Counted from the stretch's first letter, positions 6,956-16,686 are shown. The stretch: 64,000 nt of DNA from Nitrospira lenta (GCA_945865525.1 CAMBDY010000002.1:59188-123187); one strand, 5' to 3'. Notes: a model not told the origin generated them from the letters alone. Numbers and translations: made by a program.

Positions 6956-8734
6956 CTACACTTGGAATTGGGCATCATAGAGTCGCGCATAGACCCCTTC
7001 CCGCCCGATCAAAATCTCATGTGTCCCGTCTTCCACGACATGGCCATCATCAACGACGATAATGCGGTCCACATTGTGGATCGTCGAAAGCCGATGGGCG
7101 ATGATAATCGTCGTCCGTCCTCGGGTTAGCTCGTTGAGGGCTTCTCGAATCTTCACCTCTGTTTCAGTATCAATATTCGACGTTGCCTCGTCGAACAAAA
7201 CAATGGGAGGATCTTTCAGGAGAACGCGTGCGATTGACACGCGCTGCCGCTGTCCGACTGAAAGCTTAACGCCTCGCTCCCCGATCCAGGTGTCATAACC
7301 CTCCGGAAGGGCCATGATAAACTCATGCGCCCGCGCGGCCTTGGCGGCGGCTTCCACCGCCTCGTGTCCCGCTAACAGATTCCCATAGACGATATTCTCG
7401 CGTACCGTACCATTAAACAAAAATGGCTCCTGCTGCACTAAGCCGATCTGGCTGCGTAGAAAGCTCAACGGCAGCTCTCGGATATCGTATCCATCGATCG
7501 TGATGGCGCCCTCCGTCACATCGTAGAATCTGGGGATGAGCTTGAGCATCGTGCTCTTCCCCGCCCCGCTCGGTCCGACCAGCGCAACCCGCTCCCCGGC
7601 TTGTATGGCAATGCGCACGTCCATCAGAATCGGTACATCCTTCCGATAGTGGAACTTCACATGCTGAAAGGCTACTTCGCCCTTCAGCCGGTTCGGCGGC
7701 AGTGCCAGCCCCACCTGATCATGCACGTCCGGGATAATATCGAGAATGTCAAATACCCGCTCACTCGCTGCTAAGGCATGTTGCAGCATGTGGTTCAGGG
7801 AGTGAATTTGATTGATCGGGACATAAAACAGCGCCGAATAAGATATGAACATCACGAGCTCACCGACCGAGAGATGCTGCTGCAGAACTTCGGCGACTCC
7901 AAACCACAGCACCAGCACTCCGCCCAAACTTCCGATGAGCGCCATGCCTGGTGAATAGAATGACCAGAGATACATTGCCTGCAGCGTCTCATGCCGGCAC
8001 CGGTCACTTTTTCGCCCGAAGCGTTCCTGTTCATAGGGTTGCCGGTTGAACCCAATCGTTTCGCGAATGCCGGCCAGCGCATCCTGCAACAGCGCATTCA
8101 GCTCAGCCGCACCCTTGCGGATGGCCTGATAGTGCCCATGCACCCGCTTCGTGAACTCGGTAGCCCCGAGCACCAATAGGGGGATCGGCAGCAAGGCCAA
8201 CAAGGCCAGCTTCCAATTGAGCCAGACGAGCACCGTCATGATTCCGATCAGGGTAAGGCTGGCTGTGATCATCTGCTCCAACCCATCGACGAAAATCCGC
8301 TGCATATGTTCCGTGTCGTTCAATACCCGCGACATGATCTCGCCCGTCGGACGATTTTCAAAAAAGCTCATCGAGAGCCGCTGCAGTGCCGAGAAGACCT
8401 GCACGTGCAAATCATGTACGACTTGTTGTTCTAAGGAATTGTTCAGCCGAATGCGCATCGAACTGCAAAGATTACGAAACAGATAGGCTGCCACCAGCCC
8501 GCCAAACACCCATACCAGCAGCTCCGTGCGATGGGCTTGAATGACCTCGTCGATCAGCACCTTGATGAGCCACGCGGGAATGAGTTCGAATGCCGTCGCA
8601 ACGCTAGCAAAGAAGAAGGTGCCCACGACCATGGATCGGTAGGGGCTGAGATACTGGAGCACACGCAGAAGAGTTTTCACAGGGACGTTCGATTCACGGT
8701 AGATTAAATCACCGGGGTTGGTTCTTTTTGCCAA
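6956..8734 (-). CDS. ABC exporter, fused permease-ATPase (MsbA/LmrA type)
   Basis: This half-transporter of about 592 residues has an N-terminal six-helix membrane domain (about 20-310) and a C-terminal ATPase: Walker A GPSGAGKST, Q-loop QQEPFLF, signature LSVGQRQR and Walker B IVLFDEATS with the H-loop AHRLST. It would act as a dimer exporting lipid or drug-like substrates across the inner membrane. The frame opens with TTG at 8734, overlapping the deformylase end by 31 bases; a GTG at about 8680 is an alternative start with equally poor ribosome site. The substrate is not deducible; MsbA-like lipid flipping is one option. Confidence 0.88.
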   Translation of the reverse strand: MAKRTNPGDLIYRESNVPVKTLLRVLQYLSPYRSMVVGTFFFASVATAFELIPAWLIKVLIDEVIQAHRTELLVWVFGGLVAAYLFRNLCSSMRIRLNNSLEQQVVHDLHVQVFSALQRLSMSFFENRPTGEIMSRVLNDTEHMQRIFVDGLEQMITASLTLIGIMTVLVWLNWKLALLALLPIPLLVLGATEFTKRVHGHYQAIRKGAAELNALLQDALAGIRETIGFNRQPYEQERFGRKSDRCRHETLQAMYLWSFYSPGMALIGSLGGVLVLWFGVAEVLQQHLSVGELVMFISYSALFYVPINQIHSLNHMLQHALAASERVFDILDIIPDVHDQVGLALPPNRLKGEVAFQHVKFHYRKDVPILMDVRIAIQAGERVALVGPSGAGKSTMLKLIPRFYDVTEGAITIDGYDIRELPLSFLRSQIGLVQQEPFLFNGTVRENIVYGNLLAGHEAVEAAAKAARAHEFIMALPEGYDTWIGERGVKLSVGQRQRVSIARVLLKDPPIVLFDEATSNIDTETEVKIREALNELTRGRTTIIIAHRLSTIHNVDRIIVVDDGHVVEDGTHEILIGREGVYARLYDAQFQV

Positions 8735-9240
8735 TAGCGGCTGAATTCGGCCAGTTGCGCAAGCGTCGACATATCGGTCATCCGGTCCAGAAATACTTTA
8801 CCGATCAGGTGATCCAGCTCGTGCTGAATGCAAACGGCATAGAGACCGGTCGCTTCGATGTCGATAGGCTTGCCCTTACGATCCAGCGCTTGGACTCGCA
8901 CCAGAGAGGGGCGCGTCACCTTCCCACGCAGCCCATCGACGCTCAGACAGCCTTCCCAATTTTCTTCCTGCTGGGGACCATAGAGCACGAGCTTGGGATT
9001 GATAAGCACCGTGTTGGGAAACCCATCCGCGCCATCGCCCTCGCAACCCAAGACCACCACTTGGATCGAGCGGGAGACCTGGGGGGCAGCTAGCCCGATG
9101 CCGGGCTCGTCTAGCATGGTTTCAAAGAGATCATCGATAAAACGCTGCAGCTCTTTCGTACGAATGTCGCGCAGGTCCACCTTCGCCGCCACCTGGCGGA
9201 GTATGGGGTTACCGAGCTTTGCAATCGGAAGAATCGCCAT
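8704..9240 (-). CDS. def: Peptide deformylase
   Basis: This 178-residue protein removes the N-formyl group from nascent proteins. All three active-site motifs are present: GIGLAAPQV, EGCLS (metal cysteine) and HELDH (two metal histidines and the catalytic glutamate). Its length is normal. The downstream ABC exporter overlaps its 3' end, so they are probably co-transcribed. Confidence is very high. Confidence 0.97.
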   Translation of the reverse strand: MAILPIAKLGNPILRQVAAKVDLRDIRTKELQRFIDDLFETMLDEPGIGLAAPQVSRSIQVVVLGCEGDGADGFPNTVLINPKLVLYGPQQEENWEGCLSVDGLRGKVTRPSLVRVQALDRKGKPIDIEATGLYAVCIQHELDHLIGKVFLDRMTDMSTLAQLAEFSRYWQKEPTPVI

Positions 9241-9400
9241 GAAACTTACCTATAGTCCTTCGTACGAATGATGCATCGAACAAACGGGCTCTCAAAATAT
9301 AACACAGGGTTTTTCGCACCCGCAAGGCGGCGCCTGAAGCAGCACGACAGATGAGACTTCCAGGCTGAAGGAGCTTTAACCCCGCATCGCCATGCAACCG

Positions 9401-10204
9401 CTAGCGAGTCCGCGGCGGCCGCTTCGGATCTGGCATTTGGAAACTATCCTGTTGGCTCTTCCACCATTCCAACCACTCGATCGCCCATTCTTGGCGGTCT
9501 TGCTTACTCGAGGCTTCCCAATCGTGGAACTCCGTTTCATGTCTGGTCAGGATCCAAAGCGAATGGAGGGCTGAGAGGGCAACAAACCGCTCCTCGTCTG
9601 CCACCATCCCCACCAGCACCGGCACCACCAGCTTCTCTCTCACGTAGCGCGCCTCGAACGCCGCAGTTTTCCGGATCGTCGAATTCAGATCTTTGGCCAT
9701 GGCCTCGATCGCCCGGACAGCTTTTGCCGCGTCCAAGCGCACCACCACCCGCAAAGCATGTTCCCGCACACGGGGCACCTCGTTCGGCTCCGAGGCCGCT
9801 ACCACGAGGGCTGGTACGGCTGACACCGCCCTTAACATCGAAATGGTTTCAATGACATTGTACCGAATGCGCGGCGACGACAGCGTCAGGCCCTTAACGA
9901 GAGCCGGCACAGCGGGCTCGCCTAGATGTACGAACTCCCCCATCGCCCAGAACTCTTGCTTGCCTTCGAGCAAGGGCAGCAGTGCCTCAGCGCGTTGCAG
10001 CTCATCCGCCGTCAAGGGCTTCGTATTTTGCGGGACTGACTCAGCGGGAAGATCCTGTCCCTTCGGAGGCATCTCATAGGGGATCTGAACCGGGATAACC
10101 CATGTCTTGACCCCCGATTTAGCCCAAAGAGGTTGCGCCAGCCCTGCCAATACCACCAACAAAACGATCCCCCAGACACCTGCATATCGTAGCTGCACGG
10201 TCAT
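9401..10204 (-). CDS. Secreted HEAT-repeat protein linked to the RND pump
   Basis: This 267-residue protein has a signal peptide (hydrophobic stretch about 10-27, cleavage near LWA-KS) and a central run of HEAT-like helical repeats: PAVPALVKGL, VSAVPALVVAA, AVRAIEAMAKDL, LVVPVLVGMV. The C-terminus is tryptophan-rich (EWLEWWKSQQ) and basic. Such folds mediate protein-protein contacts. Its start overlaps the stop of the RND pump gene by four bases (ATGA), so it is translated with the pump and probably acts in the periplasm on it. The exact role is unknown. Confidence 0.75.
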   Translation of the reverse strand: MTVQLRYAGVWGIVLLVVLAGLAQPLWAKSGVKTWVIPVQIPYEMPPKGQDLPAESVPQNTKPLTADELQRAEALLPLLEGKQEFWAMGEFVHLGEPAVPALVKGLTLSSPRIRYNVIETISMLRAVSAVPALVVAASEPNEVPRVREHALRVVVRLDAAKAVRAIEAMAKDLNSTIRKTAAFEARYVREKLVVPVLVGMVADEERFVALSALHSLWILTRHETEFHDWEASSKQDRQEWAIEWLEWWKSQQDSFQMPDPKRPPRTR

Positions 10205-13200
10205 CTCTTTTCCTCCTCTTCGCTGCTCTTTCGCTCGTCCTGCCGATGGACGATTTCGTAAAACACTGGCAAGACCACCAAAATCAACACGGCTGCCGTG
10301 AGCATTCCGCCTACTACGACACGCGCCAGCGGCTTCTGGGCCTGCGATCCAATGCCAGTTGCAAGCGCGGCTGGTAAGAGGCCGATGGCCGCGCCTAGCG
10401 TCGCCATGAGAATCGGGCGCATCTGCACGTCAGCTCCCTTCCGAATTGATTCACGAAGGGCCATCCCCGTGCGCCGAAATTCTTCAACCCGTGAAATAAG
10501 TAAAACGCCTCCCAAAATCGCCACGCCTAGCGTCGAAATAACGCCAACTGCGGCAGAAATACTAAAATTTGTATGGGTAACGACAAGGGAAAGGACTCCT
10601 CCCACCAATGCAAACGGCACGGCGCTCAATACCAGAAACGCATTTTTGAACGAATCGAACACTCCATATAAGAGGAAGAAAATGATCAGCAAGCTGATCG
10701 GCACTACGATCACCAATCGTTTCTGCTCGTCTTGAAGCTGATCATATTGACCAGCCCATTCCATCCGATACCGTTCAGGCAGGCTCACCTCTTTGGCCAA
10801 GTCCGCTTGTGCCTCCTTAACCGTACTTTGGAGGTCCCGATCCCGGACGCTAAACTTAATGGGAATATAGCGTTCGTTGCCCTCGCGATAGATGATGAAG
10901 GCGCCCGTCTGCGTCGTGATCTTGGCCACCTGCTTCAAGGGAATCCGTGACCCATTGGGCGTGCTGACGAGAATATTACCGATTGAATCCACGTCTTGCC
11001 GGAACTCTGGGAGAAACCTGACGACAAGATCGAACAGCCGCTCCCCCTCATAGACCTGGGTCACGGCCTGCCCTCCAACCGCTGCCTGCACTACGGCATT
11101 CACGTCAGCGACTTGCAGCCCGTAACGCGCGCTCGCCTCACGATCGACCTGGATCAACAGATTCGGCTGTCCCACAAGACGGAAGATCCCTAAGTCTTTG
11201 ACGCCAGGCACCTTCCGCATGACCGCCTCGATCTCAATGGCCTTCGCCTCCATGGTCTTAAGATCCGGGCCGAAGAGCTTGATGGAGTTCTCCCCCTTCA
11301 CCCCCGACATCGCCTCTTGCACATTATCCTGAATCACCTGTGAGAAATTAAAGATGATGCCAGGAATTTCTTTCAGCCTACCCTCAATCTCTTCGATTAA
11401 GGCATCCTTACTCAACCCAGAACGCCATTCTTTTTCGGGCTTCAGATTGGCTAGGAACTCGGCATTGAAGAAGCTCGTTGGGTCTGTCCCATCGTCAGGG
11501 CGCCCTAATTGCGACACAATGGTCGTCACTTCCGGCGACTCGCGGAACAGATGACGGATCTCAGTTGCCAACTTCGCGGCCTGATCAAACGAAATATCCA
11601 CTGGCATCGTGGCACGCACCCAGAGGTTCCCCTCCTCCAGCGCCGGCATGAACTCTCCTCCCAATGACTGTAGCGCCACAGCTGTCAGGGCCAAGAGCCC
11701 AACGCAGAAACTGACGACAGCCATGCGATGATCCAACGCCCACGTCAGCACAGTACTATAGGAATGACGAAGCACGCGTACGATTGCGGTATCCGCTTCA
11801 CTGATCATGTCCTTGAGCAGGAAGGAACAGAGTACGGGAGCTAAGGTAAAGGCCATAAGCAGCGCGCCCAGCAACGCGAACCCATAAGTGATCGACATCG
11901 GCGCGAAAATCTTCCCCGGCACACCCGTCATCGTGAAGAGCGGAATGAAAGCCACCACGATGATCGCCGTCGAGAAAAAAATCGGCTGCCCCACCTGCCG
12001 AGCGGCTCGTACGATCTGCTGAGGAACCGTCAAACCATGAAGCTTCCCGTGCGCCAGATGAAAAAAAATGCTTTCCACCATAATCAAGGTGGCATCCACG
12101 ATAATGCCGAAATCGATGGAACCGAGCGAAATCAAATTCGCCGACTGCCCAATGAGGCTCATCATCGTAAAGGTAAAGAGCAATGAGAGAGGGATAGTCA
12201 GGGCCACAATCAGCGACGCGCGGAAATGCCCCAAGAAGATGAACAGAATAACAAAGACTAGAACCATACCGCTGATGAGAATATCCGTAACCGTCTCTAC
12301 TGTCGTATGGATCAAGGCCGTACGGTCGTAGAAGGTTTTAACCTGGACCCCCGCCGACAGCTTCCAAGTGTTGAGTTCTTCAACCTTCTGGCGCACTCGC
12401 TCGAGGACGGGCAGGGCCTTGTAGCCCCGCTGGAGGAGGACGACACCTTCCACAACATCATCGCGATCGTCGATACCGACCTTGCCCAGACGCACCCTGG
12501 AACCGACGGCGACCGTTCCCAACGTTTTGATAAAAACCGGTGTCCCCTCTTTTTCTGCCACCACCACGTTTTCAATATCCGCGATACCGTTGATCAAACC
12601 GAGTCCGCGGATGTTGTAATTCTGTGCGCCAATGGTCAGGTAATTCCCTCCGACATTCGCATTACTGTTGGTCAAGGCGGACATAACCTGCGACAGATTG
12701 ACGCCGTAGCTGATCAAGCGGCCCGGATCGATATCGACGTGGTACTCCTTGGTCGTCCCCCCGAACGCCGTCACATCGATAACACCGGGAATACGCCGAA
12801 ACTCTCGGCGGACCTGCCAATCTTGAATCGTTTTCAAATCGGTCAGGGTCGTCTTGCCGTCCCCGGTCAGTTCATAGCGATAGATTTCGGCAATCGCCCA
12901 CCAGGGCGACAGCGATGGCGCCGCGCTGGGAGGCAACTGCACCGCGCCCACTCGATTTAAGACCTCCTGGCGGTCACGAAAGATTTCTGTATTGAAATCG
13001 AAATACACCTTGATATCGCTCAACCCGAAGATCGACACCGAGCGAATGTCCGTGAGGCCCGGCATGCCGTTGAGCGCGACTTCGATGGGGATCGTGATTT
13101 GGCGTTCAATTTCTTCCGCCGACCATCCAGGGTACTGGGTGATCAGCTCAACCATTGGTGGGGAAGGATCGGGATAGGCGACGATATCGAGGGTATGAAA

Positions 13201-13290
13201 GGCGTAGAGTCCGCCAAAAAAAAGCAGAAACCCTAGGGTGCAGACCATGACCCGCTGGACCAACGCGAGTTCGACGATTTTAGCTAGCAT
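10201..13290 (-). CDS. czcA: Heavy-metal efflux RND pump (CzcA/CusA family)
   Basis: This 1029-residue inner-membrane proton antiporter has the RND layout: a first membrane helix at about 13-31, a large periplasmic loop, helices 2-6, a second loop, helices 8-12. TM4 carries DFGIIVDATLIMVE, with the Asp, Asp and Glu spacing of CzcA residues 402, 408 and 415 used for proton/cation transport. This points to the heavy-metal (HME) subfamily rather than drug pumps. The adaptor at 13342 and outer-membrane channel at 14517 complete the tripartite system. Which metal is moved cannot be decided from sequence alone. Confidence 0.92.
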   Translation of the reverse strand: MLAKIVELALVQRVMVCTLGFLLFFGGLYAFHTLDIVAYPDPSPPMVELITQYPGWSAEEIERQITIPIEVALNGMPGLTDIRSVSIFGLSDIKVYFDFNTEIFRDRQEVLNRVGAVQLPPSAAPSLSPWWAIAEIYRYELTGDGKTTLTDLKTIQDWQVRREFRRIPGVIDVTAFGGTTKEYHVDIDPGRLISYGVNLSQVMSALTNSNANVGGNYLTIGAQNYNIRGLGLINGIADIENVVVAEKEGTPVFIKTLGTVAVGSRVRLGKVGIDDRDDVVEGVVLLQRGYKALPVLERVRQKVEELNTWKLSAGVQVKTFYDRTALIHTTVETVTDILISGMVLVFVILFIFLGHFRASLIVALTIPLSLLFTFTMMSLIGQSANLISLGSIDFGIIVDATLIMVESIFFHLAHGKLHGLTVPQQIVRAARQVGQPIFFSTAIIVVAFIPLFTMTGVPGKIFAPMSITYGFALLGALLMAFTLAPVLCSFLLKDMISEADTAIVRVLRHSYSTVLTWALDHRMAVVSFCVGLLALTAVALQSLGGEFMPALEEGNLWVRATMPVDISFDQAAKLATEIRHLFRESPEVTTIVSQLGRPDDGTDPTSFFNAEFLANLKPEKEWRSGLSKDALIEEIEGRLKEIPGIIFNFSQVIQDNVQEAMSGVKGENSIKLFGPDLKTMEAKAIEIEAVMRKVPGVKDLGIFRLVGQPNLLIQVDREASARYGLQVADVNAVVQAAVGGQAVTQVYEGERLFDLVVRFLPEFRQDVDSIGNILVSTPNGSRIPLKQVAKITTQTGAFIIYREGNERYIPIKFSVRDRDLQSTVKEAQADLAKEVSLPERYRMEWAGQYDQLQDEQKRLVIVVPISLLIIFFLLYGVFDSFKNAFLVLSAVPFALVGGVLSLVVTHTNFSISAAVGVISTLGVAILGGVLLISRVEEFRRTGMALRESIRKGADVQMRPILMATLGAAIGLLPAALATGIGSQAQKPLARVVVGGMLTAAVLILVVLPVFYEIVHRQDERKSSEEEEKR

Positions 13291-13341
13291 GCGATATGAT
13301 TCGATCCCAATTCAAAGTAGGAAAACCCCGCGCACCGCGCA

Positions 13342-14520
13342 CTAGTTCTTCGCTTCTTGCCCTTTGATCAGGACCGCGCCTTTAATCACAATGCGTTGCC
13401 CCAGCTTTAAGCCTTCCAGGACCCGCACGCGATCCGATGAGATCGCACTCACTTTGACTGCCTGCTTGGCATAGCGATCAGGACCTTTCACTACGTATAC
13501 GAACTGCTTCCCATTCACTTCTAAGACGGCTTCGCGCGGGATCAGCAGCAGCGGCGTATCATTGCCGACCTGGATCTGGAGGCGGGCAAACATTTCTGGC
13601 TTCAGCCGGTGATCCGCATTGTTGACCGAAGCGCGCAGCTTAATGGTCCTGGAGGTCGGATCCACCACGTCACCGACGCTGGCCACAGTCGCGGGAAATC
13701 TTACCTCGGGATAGGCCTCCACGCTGAGCTTGGCAGCCTGCCCTTTTTTGACCATCGCAAGATCCCGTTCATACACATCCGCCACCACCTGCAGCACATC
13801 AAGATCAGCCACCGTAAACACGACCAGACCGGAATCGCCCCCGATCGATTGGCCGGGCGTCACGTTCCGTTCCACAACAGTCCCCGTCAAGGGGCTCTTC
13901 ATTTCGAATCGGGACGTGATTTTCTGTCGTTCGAGCGGCTTCTCCAATTCCTCTGCCGGGACCCGCAGCGACAATAGGCGTTCTTTCGCGCGGCGGAACT
14001 CTGCGCGCGCCTTGGTCAACTCGTTCTCCGCTTGCTTGAGGTCCTTCAACGGTAAGGCTTTATTTTCATATAGGTCTTGCGCTAAGTCATGAGCACGGGT
14101 CGCGTATTGAAGTTCCGAGTCTTCCTTGACGTACTCCGAATAGGCTTGGGCGATTTCCTGACTATCCAACACCAACAGCACATTGCCGGCCTGCACGCGA
14201 TCCCCTAAATGTACCAGCACCTCAAGGACCCGCCCCTGGAGGGGAGAGGAAATTCTGGAATAGCGATCCTCCCCATAGGCGACCTTCCCGACCAGCGTAA
14301 GCTCATGCACCCCCGATCCGACTTCGACAAGCGCTGTTTCGATCCGCGAATGCGACTCCGCAGCTGATCCGGCTACCTGAACTGGCAGAGTTGCGGCATT
14401 CGAGACAGCCGATTGCTCTCCACGCCCGCACGAAGCTAGAAGGAGCAGGGTTAGCGTGGCCGTACTGAAGAGCGAGAGCCCTTCCACCACCACTGACCAC
14501 GATAGGATGGCGACCTTCAT
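13342..14520 (-). CDS. RND efflux periplasmic adaptor (CzcB/CusB type), lipoprotein
   Basis: This 392-residue membrane fusion protein has a lipobox (LLLLASC) after an N-terminal hydrophobic stretch, so it is probably anchored by a lipid. It then shows a lipoyl-like half (SPLQGRVLEVLVHLGDRVQAG), a long coiled-coil hairpin (about 140-205), the second lipoyl half (KSPLTGTVVERNVTPGQSI) and the beta-barrel and membrane-proximal domains (PEMFARLQIQVG). It links the pump to the outer-membrane channel. Its start overlaps the channel gene stop by four bases, consistent with one operon. Confidence 0.9.
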   Translation of the reverse strand: MKVAILSWSVVVEGLSLFSTATLTLLLLASCGRGEQSAVSNAATLPVQVAGSAAESHSRIETALVEVGSGVHELTLVGKVAYGEDRYSRISSPLQGRVLEVLVHLGDRVQAGNVLLVLDSQEIAQAYSEYVKEDSELQYATRAHDLAQDLYENKALPLKDLKQAENELTKARAEFRRAKERLLSLRVPAEELEKPLERQKITSRFEMKSPLTGTVVERNVTPGQSIGGDSGLVVFTVADLDVLQVVADVYERDLAMVKKGQAAKLSVEAYPEVRFPATVASVGDVVDPTSRTIKLRASVNNADHRLKPEMFARLQIQVGNDTPLLLIPREAVLEVNGKQFVYVVKGPDRYAKQAVKVSAISSDRVRVLEGLKLGQRIVIKGAVLIKGQEAKN

Positions 14521-15836
14521 GAGGAGATCTCCTGCCCCACGGCGCTTTCTAATTGGAAGAGGTTACGCTGATAGTTAAACAAGGCTTCGATGTAGTTTTG
14601 CTGAATCAATCGCGAAGTACGTGCGGCATCGAGCAAGTCTAGAATCGTCGCACCGCCTCGTTCATAGGCTCGCTCGACGATCGTCACGCTCGAGCGAGCC
14701 TCTTCCAACACCCCGCCGACATAGGCTTCGACCAATCGCCGGCTCTGCAGCAGGTTTCGATAGGCCACCTCGACTTCGTTCTCCACGAGATTGACGGTCT
14801 TACTCAAGTCAGCCTCGGCAGTTTGCACCGCCACCTCCGCCTGCCTGATCCCGCCCTGATTCCGGTTGAATACTGGCAATGGCAGCCCTAAGTTGAGGGA
14901 CCACTGCTGGGGATTGTCCGGCCCCTGGGGGCCCTGAACGGCATACCCAGCCCCGATGGTCACATCAGGGATCCGGTAGGCCTTAGCCAGCTTCAGATCG
15001 GCCTCGCGTTGCGAATAGGTAAACCGCCTCGCTTTGATATCAGGGCGGAGCTCGAACGCAGACGCACGCAGCTTGGTGATACTTGGGTCGATGCGCCGAA
15101 AGTCCAGCTCCGTTGTTAATTCCAGCGTGTTTTTAGCCGACAGCCGCACGAGCTGCCGAAGCTCTCCACGAGCCGTTTCCCCTTCCTGCAAGGATTGAAT
15201 CACCTGTGATTGAAAGTCGACCATCTGCAGTCGGATGCGAATGAGGTCTATTTCAGCAATGTACCCCTTCGCCAACCGAATCGTATTGATCTCAAGAATG
15301 CGGGAGAATCGGGCGCGATTCTCATCGGCCAAGGCCAAGCGTCGCTGAGCCAGCAGGATCCGGTAATACGTGTCCTTGACGGTGAACCCCAATTGGCGCA
15401 CGGCATCTTCAAACGATGCTTCCGCTGACTGGCTGCCATAGCCCGCACTTTCGATCCGATAACCGCGCTTACCGGCTAACTCAAACAGCTGCTGTACTTG
15501 GCTGATGACTGCCCCGCTATTCGATGCCGTCCGCCCCTGCGTAAAGGAGCTGAGGGTTCCGATCGTGGCCACAGGATTGGGAAAGAGCGCTGCAGTGATT
15601 TGTTGGCCCTTGCTGTATTCAATGCCATACTTGGCGATGAGGACATCAAGATTTTGACTTATAAATAGTGCCAGCGCCTCATTGAGGCTCAGGCGAATCA
15701 CCGGCGATGCAGTGGAGGCCTGGTCAGAAGCTGGCGCAGGCGCGGGCGAAGCCGCGCGGGCAGAATAGACGGACACGTTCACGAGGCTGAGTACAGTACC
15801 AAGGCAAATAAGACGGACGTGTCGAGTGACAAACAT
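14517..15836 (-). CDS. Outer-membrane efflux channel (TolC/CzcC family)
   Basis: This protein of about 439 residues starts at the ATG at 15836, preceded by GGAGGG at six bases; an upstream GTG at 15863 would add nine residues ahead of the signal peptide. The signal peptide (VRLICLGTVLSLVNVSVYSARA) is followed by two homologous alpha-helical/beta regions typical of TolC, for example LSLNEALALFISQNLDVL and the later VAYRNLLQSRRLVEAYVGG. It forms the outer-membrane duct of the RND system and is the first gene of the operon. The promoter and palindrome just upstream would control the whole unit. Confidence 0.9.
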   Translation of the reverse strand: MFVTRHVRLICLGTVLSLVNVSVYSARAASPAPAPASDQASTASPVIRLSLNEALALFISQNLDVLIAKYGIEYSKGQQITAALFPNPVATIGTLSSFTQGRTASNSGAVISQVQQLFELAGKRGYRIESAGYGSQSAEASFEDAVRQLGFTVKDTYYRILLAQRRLALADENRARFSRILEINTIRLAKGYIAEIDLIRIRLQMVDFQSQVIQSLQEGETARGELRQLVRLSAKNTLELTTELDFRRIDPSITKLRASAFELRPDIKARRFTYSQREADLKLAKAYRIPDVTIGAGYAVQGPQGPDNPQQWSLNLGLPLPVFNRNQGGIRQAEVAVQTAEADLSKTVNLVENEVEVAYRNLLQSRRLVEAYVGGVLEEARSSVTIVERAYERGGATILDLLDAARTSRLIQQNYIEALFNYQRNLFQLESAVGQEISS

Positions 15837-15867
15837 GAACAGCCCTCCGTACGACCGGCTCACAGGC

Positions 15868-15907
15868 GCTGATCTACATATTATAGATCAGCGTATCTGC
15901 GTTTCAA
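15868..15907 (-). promoter_or_regulatory. Promoter with overlapping palindrome (operator) of the RND operon
   Basis: Read on the minus strand, TTGAAA (15902-15907), a 16-base spacer and a perfect TATAAT (15880-15885) form a strong sigma70-type promoter. A perfect 9-bp inverted repeat (GCTGATCTA / TAGATCAGC, arms 15868-15876 and 15884-15892, 7-base spacer) encloses the -10 box. A dimeric repressor there would block the polymerase. No regulator gene lies next to it, so the binding protein must be encoded elsewhere. Confidence 0.65.
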
Positions 15908-16276
15908 CTAGCCCCCAATTATACAGATCTGAAGGGAGGAAACAAAGAATTTCTTGAGTAATACGCACTCAATAGGCCCAGTTACTGCATCGTCAATTCC
16001 GGCCAAGCCCGGGCATCGAGTCGTAGGGCCTCACCCACGCTGGTCATCGATTCGAGTCGAGACAACAGATCAACTAATGGATCGGTAGAGGATTCCCCAA
16101 AATGTGTGGAGACACGAAGAGCTATGGTCAATCGCCGGACAGAGCCGCTCTGGCCCCCAAGAACACTGTAACAGGGAGTCGTTACACGCCCGGTAGGGCG
16201 AAACACATCCAGAAGGTTGATTCACGATCCATGAGAGCGGCCTCACTGGCCAGTGAGGCCGCAGTCGAATCTCGCC
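15908..16276. other. Non-coding stretch without a supported gene
   Basis: About 370 bases lie between the RND promoter and the next gene. A minus-strand open frame at 15982-16206 (74 codons) has no ribosome site and no recognisable composition, so it is not called. The only structured element is the perfect palindrome at 16237-16262. Confidence 0.5.
16237..16262 (-). terminator. 26-base perfect palindrome, probable hairpin terminator
   Basis: The half-site GCGGCCTCACTGG is followed directly by its exact reverse complement, giving a 13-bp stem with no designed loop. It begins 14 bases after the stop of the small gene at 16277 on the minus strand, the position expected for a terminator. It lacks a T tract, so it may be a bidirectional structural terminator, or a protein-binding site. 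Confidence 0.5.
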
Positions 16277-16558
16277 TTAGGTGTTGGTGTCACGCAGGTA
16301 CTTGCGGACCCGGACTTGCAGTTGGTGCTTGCGCAGTAACTGCCGCCGGATGACGTCACGATCTTCGGCTACGATGCGCACCAGACGATCGACATCCTCC
16401 GCATGCTCAAGGACCAACTCAGAGAACTTGGCCATTTGATTTTCAAGATGTTCCAACCGCCACAACGCGTCCTTATTAAGTTCTCCAGTCGACTTCTGAA
16501 TCGGTGCCTGCGCCACTCTCTGCTTCACAAGCGACGCCCTTAATACATTCCGCTTCAT
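16277..16558 (-). CDS. Small helical hypothetical protein
   Basis: This 93-residue protein starts at the ATG at 16558, which has AAGGAG six bases upstream. It is basic at the N-terminus (MKRNVLRASLVKQRV) and then forms a long charged helix with heptad-like leucines (LWRLEHLENQMAKFSELVLEHAEDVDRLVRIV), suggesting a coiled coil. No family is recognised. It is followed by a strong palindrome that may terminate it. Confidence 0.6.
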   Translation of the reverse strand: MKRNVLRASLVKQRVAQAPIQKSTGELNKDALWRLEHLENQMAKFSELVLEHAEDVDRLVRIVAEDRDVIRRQLLRKHQLQVRVRKYLRDTNT

Positions 16559-16686
16559 GCGCACTCCTTTGCTCGACGAGTCACGATCGTATCAACGCTG
16601 TCCACTGCAGTATCGACTCCGATTCCCACGATGTCAACGAATCTACTTTCTTTCTATTTCCTCGGCGTCCTGCGTATGCCTGAGTC

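Noticed and set aside
12307..12960. Plus-strand open frame of 217 codons opposite the RND pump
   Set aside because: It lies wholly antisense to a well-supported RND pump gene and has no recognisable domain.
15982..16206. Minus-strand 74-codon frame as a gene
   Set aside because: No ribosome site, no motif and atypical composition.
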